Shown piece after piece: positions 6,519 to 14,128 of a stretch of 16,347 nt of DNA; positions within the stretch are counted from its first letter, which is position 1; each line of letters starts with the position of its first letter. Source of the stretch: DATJJW01 sp035491935 (GTDB lineage: Bacteria; Pseudomonadota; Alphaproteobacteria; ATCC43930; CGMCC-115725); assembly GCA_035491935.1 (NCBI GenBank), contig DATJJW010000185.1, forward strand, positions 1 through 16,347, written 5' to 3'. The translations under genes were made by a program, and so were the position numbers. The notes below the pieces were generated by a model. The model was given only the letters and a program-made list of their open reading frames with translations, ran no database searches and was not told the origin of the DNA.

Positions 6519-8354
6519 TCAGCGACCCGACCAGACCCACCAGATGAGTGGCGTGCCGACGACGAGGATGATGATGGAGAGCGGTAAGCCCAGACGCCAA
6601 TAGTCACGGAAGCCATAGCCGCCCGGCTCCATGACCAGCAGGTTGTTCTGGTGGCCGATGGGCGTCAGGAAATCCGAGGAGCAGCCGAGGGCAACCGCCA
6701 TCAGGAACGGATCGACCGGCAGGTGCAGATTATGCGCGATATCGGCCGCGACCGGCCCCAGAACGATGACGGCGGCGGCATGATGCATGAGCGGCGTCAC
6801 CAGCATGGAGACGACCATGATGAGGCCGAGCGCCACGACGGGCGGGACCTGGCCGGCGATGCCAGTCAAGGCATGGGCGATGGTGGCGCTGCCACCCGTA
6901 TGCTGGAGGCTCTCGCCGACTGGAATCAGGCAGGCGAGCATGATGATGATCGGCCAATCGATCGCGTTATAAGCCTCCTTGGCCGAGACCAGGCGGAACA
7001 GCACGCACAGGGCCGCCGCCGCAAAGAACCCAACCTCGACCGGCACGGCGCCGGCTGTTATGGCCACCGTGGCGGCCACCAGGATGCCGATCGCCAGGAA
7101 GCGCGGCTTGGATTGCCCAAGCGCCAATTCCCGGTCGGCCAGTGGCAGCAAGGACAGATCGGCGAGATTGCGCGCCATGCCGCTTTCCCAGCCCTGCAGC
7201 ACGAGAACGTCGCCGGCACAGAGGGATTCCTTGGCTAGGCTCTGGCTGATCTCGGTCCCGCCGCGGCGCAGCGACAGAAGATTGAGCTGATAGTGCTGGC
7301 GCAGCCGAATGATTTCCGCGGAGCTGCCGACCAGCGGTGATTCGCCGGTGATCACGGCCTCGACCGCGACGACCTCGCCCGATTGCGCCGGATCGCGTTT
7401 CAGTTCCTCCGAACCGATCAGCTCGATGTTGTTGCGCTTGACGAAGCTGTCGAGGGTGGTCGGGTCGGCGCGCAGGACCAGGATGTCATCAGCGAAAAGC
7501 TGCCAGTTCGAGCCCGGGATGTAACGGAGGCCATTGTCGCGGATGATGCCGACGACGGAGACCTCCTGATTGGCGGCTGCCTCGAATTCGGCGATGCTTG
7601 AGCCTACCAGCCTGGAGCGCGAGGTCAGACGTGCCTCGCTGATATAGTCGTCGAGCTTGAACGGTCCTTCCGGCCCCGAACTGTCGCGCCTGATCGGGAT
7701 CAGGCGGAAGCAGCTCATCAGATAGATCACCGCCAGAATGGAGAGCGGCAGTCCCACCGGCGCGAAATCGAACATGGTGAAGCGGTGACCCACGACCTGC
7801 TGGCGCACGGCCGAGATCAGCAGGTTGGGCGAGGTGCCGATGAGGGTGATCGTGCCGCCGATCAACGAGCCGAACGCCAACGGCATCAGGTAGAGCGACG
7901 GCGAACGGCCGATATTCTTGGCGCTGCGGATCGCGACCGGCACCAGGATGCCGAGCGCGCCGATATTCTTCATGAAGGCGGATAGCGCGGTGACGCCGCC
8001 GGTGAGCAGGCCGATCTGCTGCCAGGCCCTCGGCAGCGGTCTCATCATCCAGCGTGCGCCGGCCTCGATGACACCGGAGATCGCAATGGCACGGCTCAAG
8101 ACCTGGACCGCGCCGATGGTGATGATCACCGAATTGCTGAAACCGCTGAAGGCATGATTCATTGGCACGACGCCGCAGAGTGCCGCGATCACCAGGGTCA
8201 GCGCGCCAACGAGGTCATAGCGCACCCGGCCCCAGATGAACATGCCGAGCATCGCCAGGACGATGACGAAAGACAGGATTTCCTTAAGTGGCAATAGGCC
8301 CGGCTCTGAGAGGAAAGACCGAAGAACAATATCCGCAGCATACTGTTCCGGCAT
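6519..8354 (-). CDS. SLC13-family permease with central RCK_C (TrkA-C) domains
   Basis: Membrane transporter of 611 residues. The first hydrophobic block (about 25-210) contains SNSVIITIGAVQVLSRA, NIGALGILVPVA and FGSLIGGTITLIGTSPNLLIS, the SNT-like signature of the SLC13/DASS and ArsB-like ion transporter superfamily. A hydrophilic insert (about 230-400) has two TrkA-C-type repeats (SRLVGSSIAEFE..., DNGLRYIPGSNWQLFADDILVLRAD; SPLVGSSAEIIRL..., AGDVLVLQG). The second membrane block (about 420-611) ends in VALGCSSDFLTPIGHQNNLLVM. Such proteins usually carry sulfate, dicarboxylates or other anions with Na+; the substrate cannot be read here. The ATG at 8354 lacks a clear ribosome site, and family members tend to begin near LKEILSFVIVLAMLG, so the true start may be about 20 codons downstream. 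Confidence 0.92.
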   Translation of the reverse strand: MPEQYAADIVLRSFLSEPGLLPLKEILSFVIVLAMLGMFIWGRVRYDLVGALTLVIAALCGVVPMNHAFSGFSNSVIITIGAVQVLSRAIAISGVIEAGARWMMRPLPRAWQQIGLLTGGVTALSAFMKNIGALGILVPVAIRSAKNIGRSPSLYLMPLAFGSLIGGTITLIGTSPNLLISAVRQQVVGHRFTMFDFAPVGLPLSILAVIYLMSCFRLIPIRRDSSGPEGPFKLDDYISEARLTSRSRLVGSSIAEFEAAANQEVSVVGIIRDNGLRYIPGSNWQLFADDILVLRADPTTLDSFVKRNNIELIGSEELKRDPAQSGEVVAVEAVITGESPLVGSSAEIIRLRQHYQLNLLSLRRGGTEISQSLAKESLCAGDVLVLQGWESGMARNLADLSLLPLADRELALGQSKPRFLAIGILVAATVAITAGAVPVEVGFFAAAALCVLFRLVSAKEAYNAIDWPIIIMLACLIPVGESLQHTGGSATIAHALTGIAGQVPPVVALGLIMVVSMLVTPLMHHAAAVIVLGPVAADIAHNLHLPVDPFLMAVALGCSSDFLTPIGHQNNLLVMEPGGYGFRDYWRLGLPLSIIILVVGTPLIWWVWSGR

Positions 8355-8392
8355 GCCGATGAAAAGCCGGGGCAGGAACGCCTAAGGGAAAT

Positions 8393-8428
8393 CGTGTCAT
8401 GGTCGAGACGGTCCTCAGCCATGACACG
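8393..8428 (-). terminator. Hairpin terminator after the aldehyde dehydrogenase gene
   Basis: A perfect 10-bp inverted repeat, CGTGTCATGG (8393-8402) and CCATGACACG (8419-8428), with further GAG/CTC pairing inside the 16-nt loop. It begins 14 nt past the dehydrogenase stop codon and on the minus strand is followed by ATTTCCCTT. The U-tract is imperfect, so termination may be partial or protein-assisted. It separates the dehydrogenase from the downstream SLC13 gene. Confidence 0.7.
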
Positions 8429-8442
8429 GAGTCGGAAAATGC

Positions 8443-9873
8443 TCAGGCCGTGCGATAGCCCAGCAGCGCCTTGACCTCCAGATACTCCTCCAGCCCGAAC
8501 CGGCCTTTCTCGCGGCCATTGCCGGATTGCTTGTAGCCGCCGAAGGGCGCGCTGCGGTCGGCGGGCGCGCCGTTGAGATAGACGCGGCCGGCACGGATGC
8601 GCTTGCCGACCCGCTGGGCATCGGTCAGGTCGCCGGCCGAGACATAGGCCGACAAGCCGTAGAGCGTGTCATTGGCGATGGTGACCGCCTCGTCCTCGCT
8701 GTCATAGACGATGATCGACAGGACCGGTCCGAAGATCTCCTCCCTGGCGATATCCATGTCGCGCGTCACATCCGCGAAGACGGTCGGGCGGATATAATAG
8801 CCCTTGGATATCCCTTCGGGACGGCCCGGGCCGCCGCAGACGAGCGTGGCACCCTGGGCGATGCCGCTCTCGATCAGGCGCTGCACCTTGTCGAACTGCG
8901 TCTTGCTGACCACCGGCCCCATGGTGGTCGCGGGATCCGACGGATCGCCAAGCTTGAAAGTCCGGGCTGCTTTCTTCGCCACCTCCAGCGCCTGGTCGCG
9001 CTGCTCGCGATGGATCAGGAGGCGTGTGGGTGCCTGGCAGGACTGCCCGGTATTGGCGAAGCAGCGCTGCACGCCTTGCGTCACGGCGTGAGTGATGTCG
9101 GCGGTGGGCAGGATGATGTTGGGCGACTTGCCGCCCAATTCCTGCGTCACGCGCTTCACCGTGTTGGCCGCCGCCTTGGCGATGAGGATGCCGGCGCGGG
9201 TCGAACCGGTGAAGGACACCATGTCGATGTCCGGATGGCCGGAAATCGCTTCGCCAACCGTGGCGCCATCGCCCTGCACCATGTTGAAGACGCCCTTGGG
9301 CAAGCCCGCCTCGTGCATGATCTCGGCCAGCAGCACGGCCGAGAGCGGGGCGATTTCCGAGGGCTTCCAGACCACGGTGCAGCCGGCGGCGAAAGCCGAA
9401 GCCAGTTTCGAGGTGATCTGGTTCAGAGGCCAGTTCCACGGCGTAATCAGGCCGCACACGCCGATCGCTTCGCGCCGGATCATCGCCTCGCCCATGAACT
9501 GCTCGAATTCGTATTTTTCGACGGTCGCGATCATCTCCCTGAAATTGACGATCGCGTTGCCGGATTGGATGTCGCGCGAGAAGGAGATCGGCGAGCCCAT
9601 CTCCAGCGTCATGGCGTGCGACAGCTCTTCCCGGCGCGCTTCGCAGATCTCGACGATGCGGCGGAGATAGCCCAGCCGTTCCTGCTTGGAGGTCTCGGAA
9701 TATGTCGCGAAGGCGTGGCGCGCGGCGGCCACGGCACGGTCGATATCGGCGGCGGTGCCGAGCGCCACCTGGCCCGCCACCGTCTCGGTGGCCGGGTTGA
9801 TGACATCCCAGGGCTTGCCCGCGATCGGGTCGACCCAGGCGCCGTCGATATAGAATTTCATGTTGTTGCTCAT
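8443..9873 (-). CDS. NAD(P)+-dependent aldehyde dehydrogenase
   Basis: Cytosolic ALDH-superfamily enzyme of 476 residues that oxidises an aldehyde to the acid. Seen in order: TPWNWP with catalytic Asn147, WKPSE cofactor-binding Lys170, FTGST (221-225), general base Glu245 in TQELGGKSP, nucleophile Cys279 in NTGQSCQAPTRL, EIFGPV, and the C-terminal FGGYKQSGNGREKG. This is the usual length for the family. ATG 9873 follows GGGAGAACGG closely and gives the standard MSNNMKFYIDGAWVDP start; an in-frame upstream ATG at 10038 would add 55 residues with no family likeness and would run through the operator-like dyad. Substrate is not predictable. A 24-bp dyad 45-68 bp upstream suggests control by a dimeric regulator. 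A hairpin ends the gene. Confidence 0.95.
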   Translation of the reverse strand: MSNNMKFYIDGAWVDPIAGKPWDVINPATETVAGQVALGTAADIDRAVAAARHAFATYSETSKQERLGYLRRIVEICEARREELSHAMTLEMGSPISFSRDIQSGNAIVNFREMIATVEKYEFEQFMGEAMIRREAIGVCGLITPWNWPLNQITSKLASAFAAGCTVVWKPSEIAPLSAVLLAEIMHEAGLPKGVFNMVQGDGATVGEAISGHPDIDMVSFTGSTRAGILIAKAAANTVKRVTQELGGKSPNIILPTADITHAVTQGVQRCFANTGQSCQAPTRLLIHREQRDQALEVAKKAARTFKLGDPSDPATTMGPVVSKTQFDKVQRLIESGIAQGATLVCGGPGRPEGISKGYYIRPTVFADVTRDMDIAREEIFGPVLSIIVYDSEDEAVTIANDTLYGLSAYVSAGDLTDAQRVGKRIRAGRVYLNGAPADRSAPFGGYKQSGNGREKGRFGLEEYLEVKALLGYRTA

Positions 9874-9917
9874 ATCCGTTCTCCCATGCGCATCGTCGCG
9901 GAAACGTGAATGAGTTA

Positions 9918-9941
9918 CGTTATATCCTTTTGAATATAACG
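9918..9941. promoter_or_regulatory. 24-bp dyad, likely operator between aldehyde dehydrogenase and antiporter genes
   Basis: CGTTATAT (9918-9925) and ATATAACG (9934-9941) form a perfect 8-bp inverted repeat around CCTTTTGA. It is an AT-rich island in GC-rich surroundings, 45 bp upstream of the aldehyde dehydrogenase start. Half-sites read GTTATATCC and GTTATATTC with a 4-bp centre, a size expected for a dimeric helix-turn-helix repressor or activator. The TATAAC/TTATAT sequences could themselves be promoter -10 elements. No regulator gene lies next to it. Confidence 0.6.
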
Positions 9942-10030
9942 AGAGGAGCATCCTTTTCGCGCATCCCTGCCGGCACAATCTTGTGGCCAAAATCGTGAGG
10001 CCATCCGAAGGTTCGATGGTTGAGACGGTC

Positions 10031-10084
10031 ACGGACACCTGACATGCTCTGATCCGTCCGCTGCCGTCTGATCAAGGTGTCCGT
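10031..10084 (+). promoter_or_regulatory. Inverted repeat covering the antiporter Shine-Dalgarno sequence
   Basis: ACGGACACCT (10031-10040) is perfectly complementary to AGGTGTCCGT (10075-10084), whose AAGGTG start is the only plausible ribosome site for the ATG at 10087. Directly inside, TGATC (10050-10054) can pair with GATCA (10070-10074), stacking on the 10-bp stem and leaving a 9-nt bulge on the 5' side. In an mRNA that includes 10031 this would bury the ribosome site. Drawn by hand; the transcript start is unknown. Confidence 0.5.
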
Positions 10085-10086
10085 CC

Positions 10087-11865
10087 ATGCTCGAAGTCCT
10101 GGTGCCATTGCTGGCCGCGGCGGTTCTGTTCGTCTCCTTGTCCAGGCGCTCCGGCTTCGGCAGCGTCCTGGGCTATCTCGTCGCCGGTGCCGTAATCGGT
10201 CCCTTTGGGCTGCGCCTGGTCAGCGACGTGAAACAGATCACCGCGGTCTCCGAACTCGGCGTCGTCATGCTCCTGTTCCTGATCGGTCTCGAAGTGCGTC
10301 CACAACGGCTTTGGGTCATGCGCAAGGCGGTGTTCGGACTGGGGCTGGGCCAACTCGTGGCGACGGGTTTCGTGCTGGCCGTTCTGGTCCATGCCGCCGG
10401 CGTTGCCTGGACGGGGGCGACGGTCTTGGGCGCGGGCCTTGCCATGTCCTCGACTGCGATCGTGCTGCCCTTGCTGGGCGAGCGGAACCTGCTGGGCACG
10501 CGCGGCGGCCGCGATACCTTTGCCGTGCTGTTGTTCCAGGACCTGGCCTTCATCCCGCTGGTGGCATTGGTGCCGTTGCTATCGAACTCACAGGCGGTGA
10601 CCGAGGTGCCGTGGCGCAGCGTGGCCGCGGCTTTCATCGGTGTCGCCGCGATCCTGCTGGGCGGTCGTTTCCTGGTGCCGCAGGTCTTCCGCATCATCGG
10701 TGGCGCGCGTACGCCGGAAGTCTTCACCGCGACCGCACTGCTGGTGGTCGCCGGTACCGCCTATCTTGCCAATACCGCAGGTTTGTCGATGTCGCTGGGC
10801 GCATTCCTCGCCGGCGTGCTGCTTTCGAGTTCCGAATATCGCCACGAGCTGCAAGCCGATATCGAGCCCTTCGAGGGGCTTTTGCTGGGCTTCTTTTTCA
10901 TGTCGGTCGGCATGTCGGCGGCGTTGAACCTGGTGGTTTCAGAACCGTTGCATATCGCCTTGGGCGTGCTGTTGCTGCTGGGCGCCAAGGTGGCGATTGC
11001 CTTCGTGCTGGCGAAGCTGGGCGGCCGGGGCCACCAGGATGCACTGCGTTTCGCGCTGGCCTTGCCCCAGGGCAGCGAGTTCAGCTTCGTGCTGTTCGGC
11101 GCCGCGGTCGCGGTCGGCGTGCTGGACCGGCACATCGCCGATCTCGCGACGCTGGTCATTGCTCTGTCCATGGTTGCGACGCCGGTGCTGTTCGCCATAT
11201 CCGAGCGCTTTCTGGCACCGCGTCTCGCCAAGCGCAAGGAGCGCCCCTATGATGAGATCAAGGATGCCGAAGCGCCGGTGATCATCTGTGGTTTCGGCCG
11301 GGTCGGCCAGGTCGTCGGCCGTATCCTCAACATGCGCGGCATCGGCTTCACCGCGCTGGAGAAGGATGTGAACCAGGTCGAAAGCGTGCGCGCCTTCGGC
11401 TACAAGATCTATTACGGCAACCCGTCGCGGCCCGATTTGCTGCGCGCGGCCGGGGCCAAGACTGCGAAGGTCCTGGTGCTGGCGCTGGACGATATGGAGG
11501 AGACGCTGGTCGTCGCCGGCATCGCGCGGCGCAATTTCCCCCACCTGCAGATCTTCGTCCGGGCCCGCAACCGGCGGCACTGGCATCTCCTGGTCGATAG
11601 CGGCGTCGACGGCCTGGTGCGCGATACCTTCTATTCCAGCCTGCGTCTGAGCGAGATGGTGCTGATCGGTATGGGCATACCCGAGGCCGAGGCGGTCAAG
11701 GCCGTCGAGCTGTTCCGCCGGCACGATGAGCGTGCGCTGGAGGACGCCCACGCCTTCTACCAGGACGAACAGCGCCTGATCCAAAATGCCCAGGAACTCA
11801 CCGCGGAGCTGGCTACGCTGTTCGAGGGCGACAAACCGGACGAGGAGGGGGCGGCGGCCCAATGA
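10087..11865 (+). CDS. CPA2-type K+/H+ antiporter, KefB/KefC-like
   Basis: Inner-membrane monovalent cation:proton antiporter of 592 residues, close to KefB/KefC length. Residues 1-375 form the multi-helix Na+/H+-exchanger domain, with GYLVAGAVIGPFGL, ELGVVMLLFLIGLEV, LAMSSTAIVLPLL, RDTFAVLLFQDLAFIPL and LSMSLGAFLAGVLLSSSEYRHEL. A TrkA-N nucleotide-binding domain follows from about residue 396 (VIICGFGRVGQVVGRIL), ending in a charged tail. In E. coli such systems are gated by glutathione adducts and acidify the cell to protect it from electrophiles such as aldehydes. The adjacent, divergently transcribed aldehyde dehydrogenase makes a stress link tempting but unproved. No separate KefF/KefG-type subunit is adjacent. 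The ribosome site is weak and lies in an inverted repeat. Confidence 0.93.
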   Translation: MLEVLVPLLAAAVLFVSLSRRSGFGSVLGYLVAGAVIGPFGLRLVSDVKQITAVSELGVVMLLFLIGLEVRPQRLWVMRKAVFGLGLGQLVATGFVLAVLVHAAGVAWTGATVLGAGLAMSSTAIVLPLLGERNLLGTRGGRDTFAVLLFQDLAFIPLVALVPLLSNSQAVTEVPWRSVAAAFIGVAAILLGGRFLVPQVFRIIGGARTPEVFTATALLVVAGTAYLANTAGLSMSLGAFLAGVLLSSSEYRHELQADIEPFEGLLLGFFFMSVGMSAALNLVVSEPLHIALGVLLLLGAKVAIAFVLAKLGGRGHQDALRFALALPQGSEFSFVLFGAAVAVGVLDRHIADLATLVIALSMVATPVLFAISERFLAPRLAKRKERPYDEIKDAEAPVIICGFGRVGQVVGRILNMRGIGFTALEKDVNQVESVRAFGYKIYYGNPSRPDLLRAAGAKTAKVLVLALDDMEETLVVAGIARRNFPHLQIFVRARNRRHWHLLVDSGVDGLVRDTFYSSLRLSEMVLIGMGIPEAEAVKAVELFRRHDERALEDAHAFYQDEQRLIQNAQELTAELATLFEGDKPDEEGAAAQ

Positions 11866-11888
11866 TGCCGATATAAGCAATCGGCATC
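11864..11888 (+). terminator. Hairpin after the antiporter gene, possible terminator
   Basis: GATGCCGAT (11864-11872) and ATCGGCATC (11880-11888) are a perfect 9-bp inverted repeat with a 7-nt loop, overlapping the last two bases of the antiporter stop codon. No T-run follows on the plus strand, so it may instead be an mRNA-stabilising 3' end, a factor-dependent terminator or a regulator site for the downstream operon. Confidence 0.5.
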
Positions 11889-11909
11889 GAAAACATAATC
11901 ATATTAGAT

Positions 11910-11938
11910 TTGACTTATGGGGGAGGTGGCAGTTCCAT
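11910..11938 (+). promoter_or_regulatory. Candidate promoter of the bicupin operon
   Basis: TTGACT (11910-11915) is followed after 17 nt by TTCCAT (11933-11938), a weak -10. It lies at the end of an AT-rich island (about 11888-11918) that stands out from the GC-rich surroundings. The position, after the hairpin and about 95 nt before the bicupin start, is right for an operon promoter. Weak sequence evidence only. Confidence 0.3.
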
Positions 11939-11969
11939 CCGGCCAGAAAATGGTCATCCGCCCGTGAAA

Positions 11970-12020
11970 GGGCAGGCCAATAGCGCAAGGGCAGGCCAAT
12001 AGCGCAAGGGCAGGGCAAGG
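11970..12020. repeat. 19-bp tandem repeat just before the bicupin ribosome site
   Basis: GGGCAGGCCAATAGCGCAA occurs twice without change (11970-11988 and 11989-12007), followed by a third partial copy GGGCAGGGCAAGG (12008-12020) that runs into the ribosome-binding stretch. It lies in the presumed 5' untranslated region, so it could be a binding site, an mRNA structure element or simple slippage. Confidence 0.9.
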
Positions 12021-12032
12021 AGGAGGAGCGAA

Positions 12033-13100
12033 ATGACGGAACGGCGCGCCACCAAGGAGTTCATGACCACCTGGCACAGCTCGGAACGGTCCTACCTGCC
12101 GCAATGGGCGATGCGCGACAAGTCGAGCCTGATGAATTCCGGCACCAGCACCAAGGCGCTGCCGATGTTCCGTGCCTTCGACCTCTTGGCCAAGCCCAAT
12201 GACAGCCTGGTGCTGCTGGCCAATAGCGACCATCGCATCGGTGTCGCCAGCATCTGCGGCGCCGAGCAGGGATTCGTCCGCCACGTCGATTTCGACACGG
12301 TGCTGTTCCAGTTCGCCGGCCAGACCGTCGTCGAGACCGAATTCGGCGAATACGCCATGGATGCCGGCGACCTGATGCTGATCCCCGAGGGTATCGCCCA
12401 TCGCTCCAGCGGCAGCGCCGACTCCTTGCGCTGGTTCGCCCACGTCAATTCGCCCTTCACCGGCCTCATGACTCCCGAGGATGAGGTCAGCCACACCAGG
12501 TTCCGCGTCCGCCGCATCGGTGGCCCGAATTGGGAGATCCCCGCGGATCGGCGCAACGCACCGATGGACCGGGTGACGGAGCGTATGATCTGCTGGGACG
12601 ACGGGCCGAACGACCGTTCGATCTTCACCCGCGACTATGCCGATCTGGTATCGACCGTCAGTACCAGCCCGCGCGAGAAGAAGAGCGGCATCGTCAAGCT
12701 GCGCGCCTTCGACCTGTTCAAGGAGATCGCCGGCACCAGCGGCGAGCCGAAGCCGGTGTTCCGTTCGAAGCATCTGGAACTCAAGGTCTACAACATCATC
12801 GGTGAGCAATTCGCCTTCCATCGGGCACTGCGCAGCGAGGAGGTGCGCATCCAGTTCCGCGGGACTGCCCTCGACATGTCCGAGGTGGGCAATGTCGATA
12901 CCAGCCCGGGCACGGTCACGGTCATCCCGCGCGGCATCGGCCACAGCGTCGTGACCACGCCGATCGACAGCCCGGATTTCCTGCGCCTGAACTTCTATAG
13001 CGGGCTGCCCTGGTCCTATCCCTCGGATGTGGCCAAGCATCATTTCGACAGCCGCTTCGAGATCGAGACGGAGGTCATCGTCAAGGCGGGTTGGCGCTGA
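12033..13100 (+). CDS. Bicupin, homogentisate-1,2-dioxygenase-like
   Basis: Cytosolic protein of 355 residues with two cupin barrels, probably a metal-dependent ring-cleaving dioxygenase or relative. The N-terminal cupin (about 80-125) has DFDTVLFQFAGQTVVETEFG and GDLMLIPEGIAH, a pattern recalling the homogentisate dioxygenase N-domain (TEFG, PGE..VIPRG). The C-terminal cupin has H263 (FAFHRALRSEE), E269 six residues later and H304 (IPRGIGHS), matching the spacing of the His-x5-Glu...His iron site of that family. Homogentisate dioxygenases are usually longer (about 380-440), so the substrate may differ. A strong GGAGGAGGAG ribosome site precedes the ATG. It is the first gene of a five-gene same-strand run with a reductase, a hydrolase, a solute-binding protein and a LysR regulator, which argues for catabolism of an imported compound. 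Confidence 0.8.
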   Translation: MTERRATKEFMTTWHSSERSYLPQWAMRDKSSLMNSGTSTKALPMFRAFDLLAKPNDSLVLLANSDHRIGVASICGAEQGFVRHVDFDTVLFQFAGQTVVETEFGEYAMDAGDLMLIPEGIAHRSSGSADSLRWFAHVNSPFTGLMTPEDEVSHTRFRVRRIGGPNWEIPADRRNAPMDRVTERMICWDDGPNDRSIFTRDYADLVSTVSTSPREKKSGIVKLRAFDLFKEIAGTSGEPKPVFRSKHLELKVYNIIGEQFAFHRALRSEEVRIQFRGTALDMSEVGNVDTSPGTVTVIPRGIGHSVVTTPIDSPDFLRLNFYSGLPWSYPSDVAKHHFDSRFEIETEVIVKAGWR

Positions 13101-13128
13101 ACCCATCGCGGCAAATCGGAGTGCAGCG

Positions 13129-14115
13129 ATGCCTGCCCATCCGTCGAGGACGATCGGCAACAGCCCGTTCCGCGTCTTTCCCATAGGGCTTGGCTGCGCG
13201 TCGCTGTCCGGTTCCTATGGACCGGCGGAAGAGGCGATGTCGATCCGCGTTCTGCATGCCGCCTTCGAGCAGGGCGTGACTATGCTCGACACCTCGGACA
13301 AATACGGTGCCGGGCATAATGAGGAATTGATCGCCAGGGCGATCAGGGGAAGAGGCGAGGCGATCCGCATCGCCAGCAAATTCGGCAACCTGGCCGGTCG
13401 CGACGGCAAATTCGCCGATGGCCGGCCGGAGACGGTCTTCGCCTCCTGCGAAGCCAGTCTCAAACGGCTGAAGATCGAGACGATCCACCTCTATTACCAG
13501 CATCGCATCGACCCGGAAGTGCCGGTCGAGGAGACGGTGGGCGCCATGTCGCAACTGGTCGAGCAGGGCAAGGTGGTGGCGCTGGGCCTGTGCGAGGCCA
13601 ATCCGTGCACGCTGAGACGTGCCCATGCCATCCATCCGATCAGCGCCATCCAGAGCGAGTATTCGATCCTCTACCGTGCAGAGGCCGAGGAGGTGCGGCG
13701 GACCTCGAAGGCTCTCGGCATCAGCTTCGTGGCGTATGCTCCGCTCGGGCGCGGCTTGCTGACCGGTGCTGTGGCGCCCGACACCTTGGGCGAGCATGAC
13801 GAGCGGCTGCGCCACCCGCGCTTCTCGGCCGAGAACCTGCCGCATAATCTGGAACTGGTGCACAGCGTCGAGCATGTCGCAGCACAAAAGGGATGTACGG
13901 CCGGGCAGGTGGCGCTTGCCTGGCTTCTGGCCCAGGGCGGCGACGTCATCCCGATCCCCGGCACCAAGTCTCTGCATCGCCTGGCCGAGAATATCGGTGC
14001 GGCCAACATCGTGCTCAACCAGCAGGAGATCGATTTCCTGGCGGCGGCGATCCCGCCGGATGCCGTGGCGGGAAGCCGCTACCGGGCCGAGCATATGAAG
14101 AACATGTATCTCTGA
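13129..14115 (+). CDS. Aldo/keto reductase (cytosolic)
   Basis: NAD(P)H-dependent carbonyl reductase of 328 residues without an export signal. Catalytic residues D54 and Y59 (LDTSDKYGAGHNEE), K84 (ASKFGN) and H125 (LYYQHRIDPEVPVEETVGAM) are all present, followed by IQSEYSILYR, VAYAPLGRGLLTG and the C-terminal IPIPGTKSLHRLAEN cofactor segment. The YQHR and PLGRGFL-type motifs place it near the YakC/AKR13-like group, distinct from the two exported reductases at the left of the window. ATG 13129 has GGAG (13118-13121) 7 nt before it; an in-frame upstream ATG at 13027 lies inside the bicupin gene and is rejected. It lies 28 nt after the bicupin stop, consistent with one transcript. Confidence 0.93.
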   Translation: MPAHPSRTIGNSPFRVFPIGLGCASLSGSYGPAEEAMSIRVLHAAFEQGVTMLDTSDKYGAGHNEELIARAIRGRGEAIRIASKFGNLAGRDGKFADGRPETVFASCEASLKRLKIETIHLYYQHRIDPEVPVEETVGAMSQLVEQGKVVALGLCEANPCTLRRAHAIHPISAIQSEYSILYRAEAEEVRRTSKALGISFVAYAPLGRGLLTGAVAPDTLGEHDERLRHPRFSAENLPHNLELVHSVEHVAAQKGCTAGQVALAWLLAQGGDVIPIPGTKSLHRLAENIGAANIVLNQQEIDFLAAAIPPDAVAGSRYRAEHMKNMYL

Positions 14116-14128
14116 GGGAGTGGTGAGA

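Noticed and set aside
9874..10038. 55-codon N-terminal extension of the aldehyde dehydrogenase from an upstream ATG
   Set aside because: The extension has no dehydrogenase likeness and runs through the AT-rich dyad; the ATG at 9873 has a good ribosome site and gives the normal family start.
12092..12628. Minus-strand open frames opposite the bicupin and downstream genes
   Set aside because: Antisense shadows with no recognisable domain, no ribosome site, and strong coding evidence on the opposite strand.
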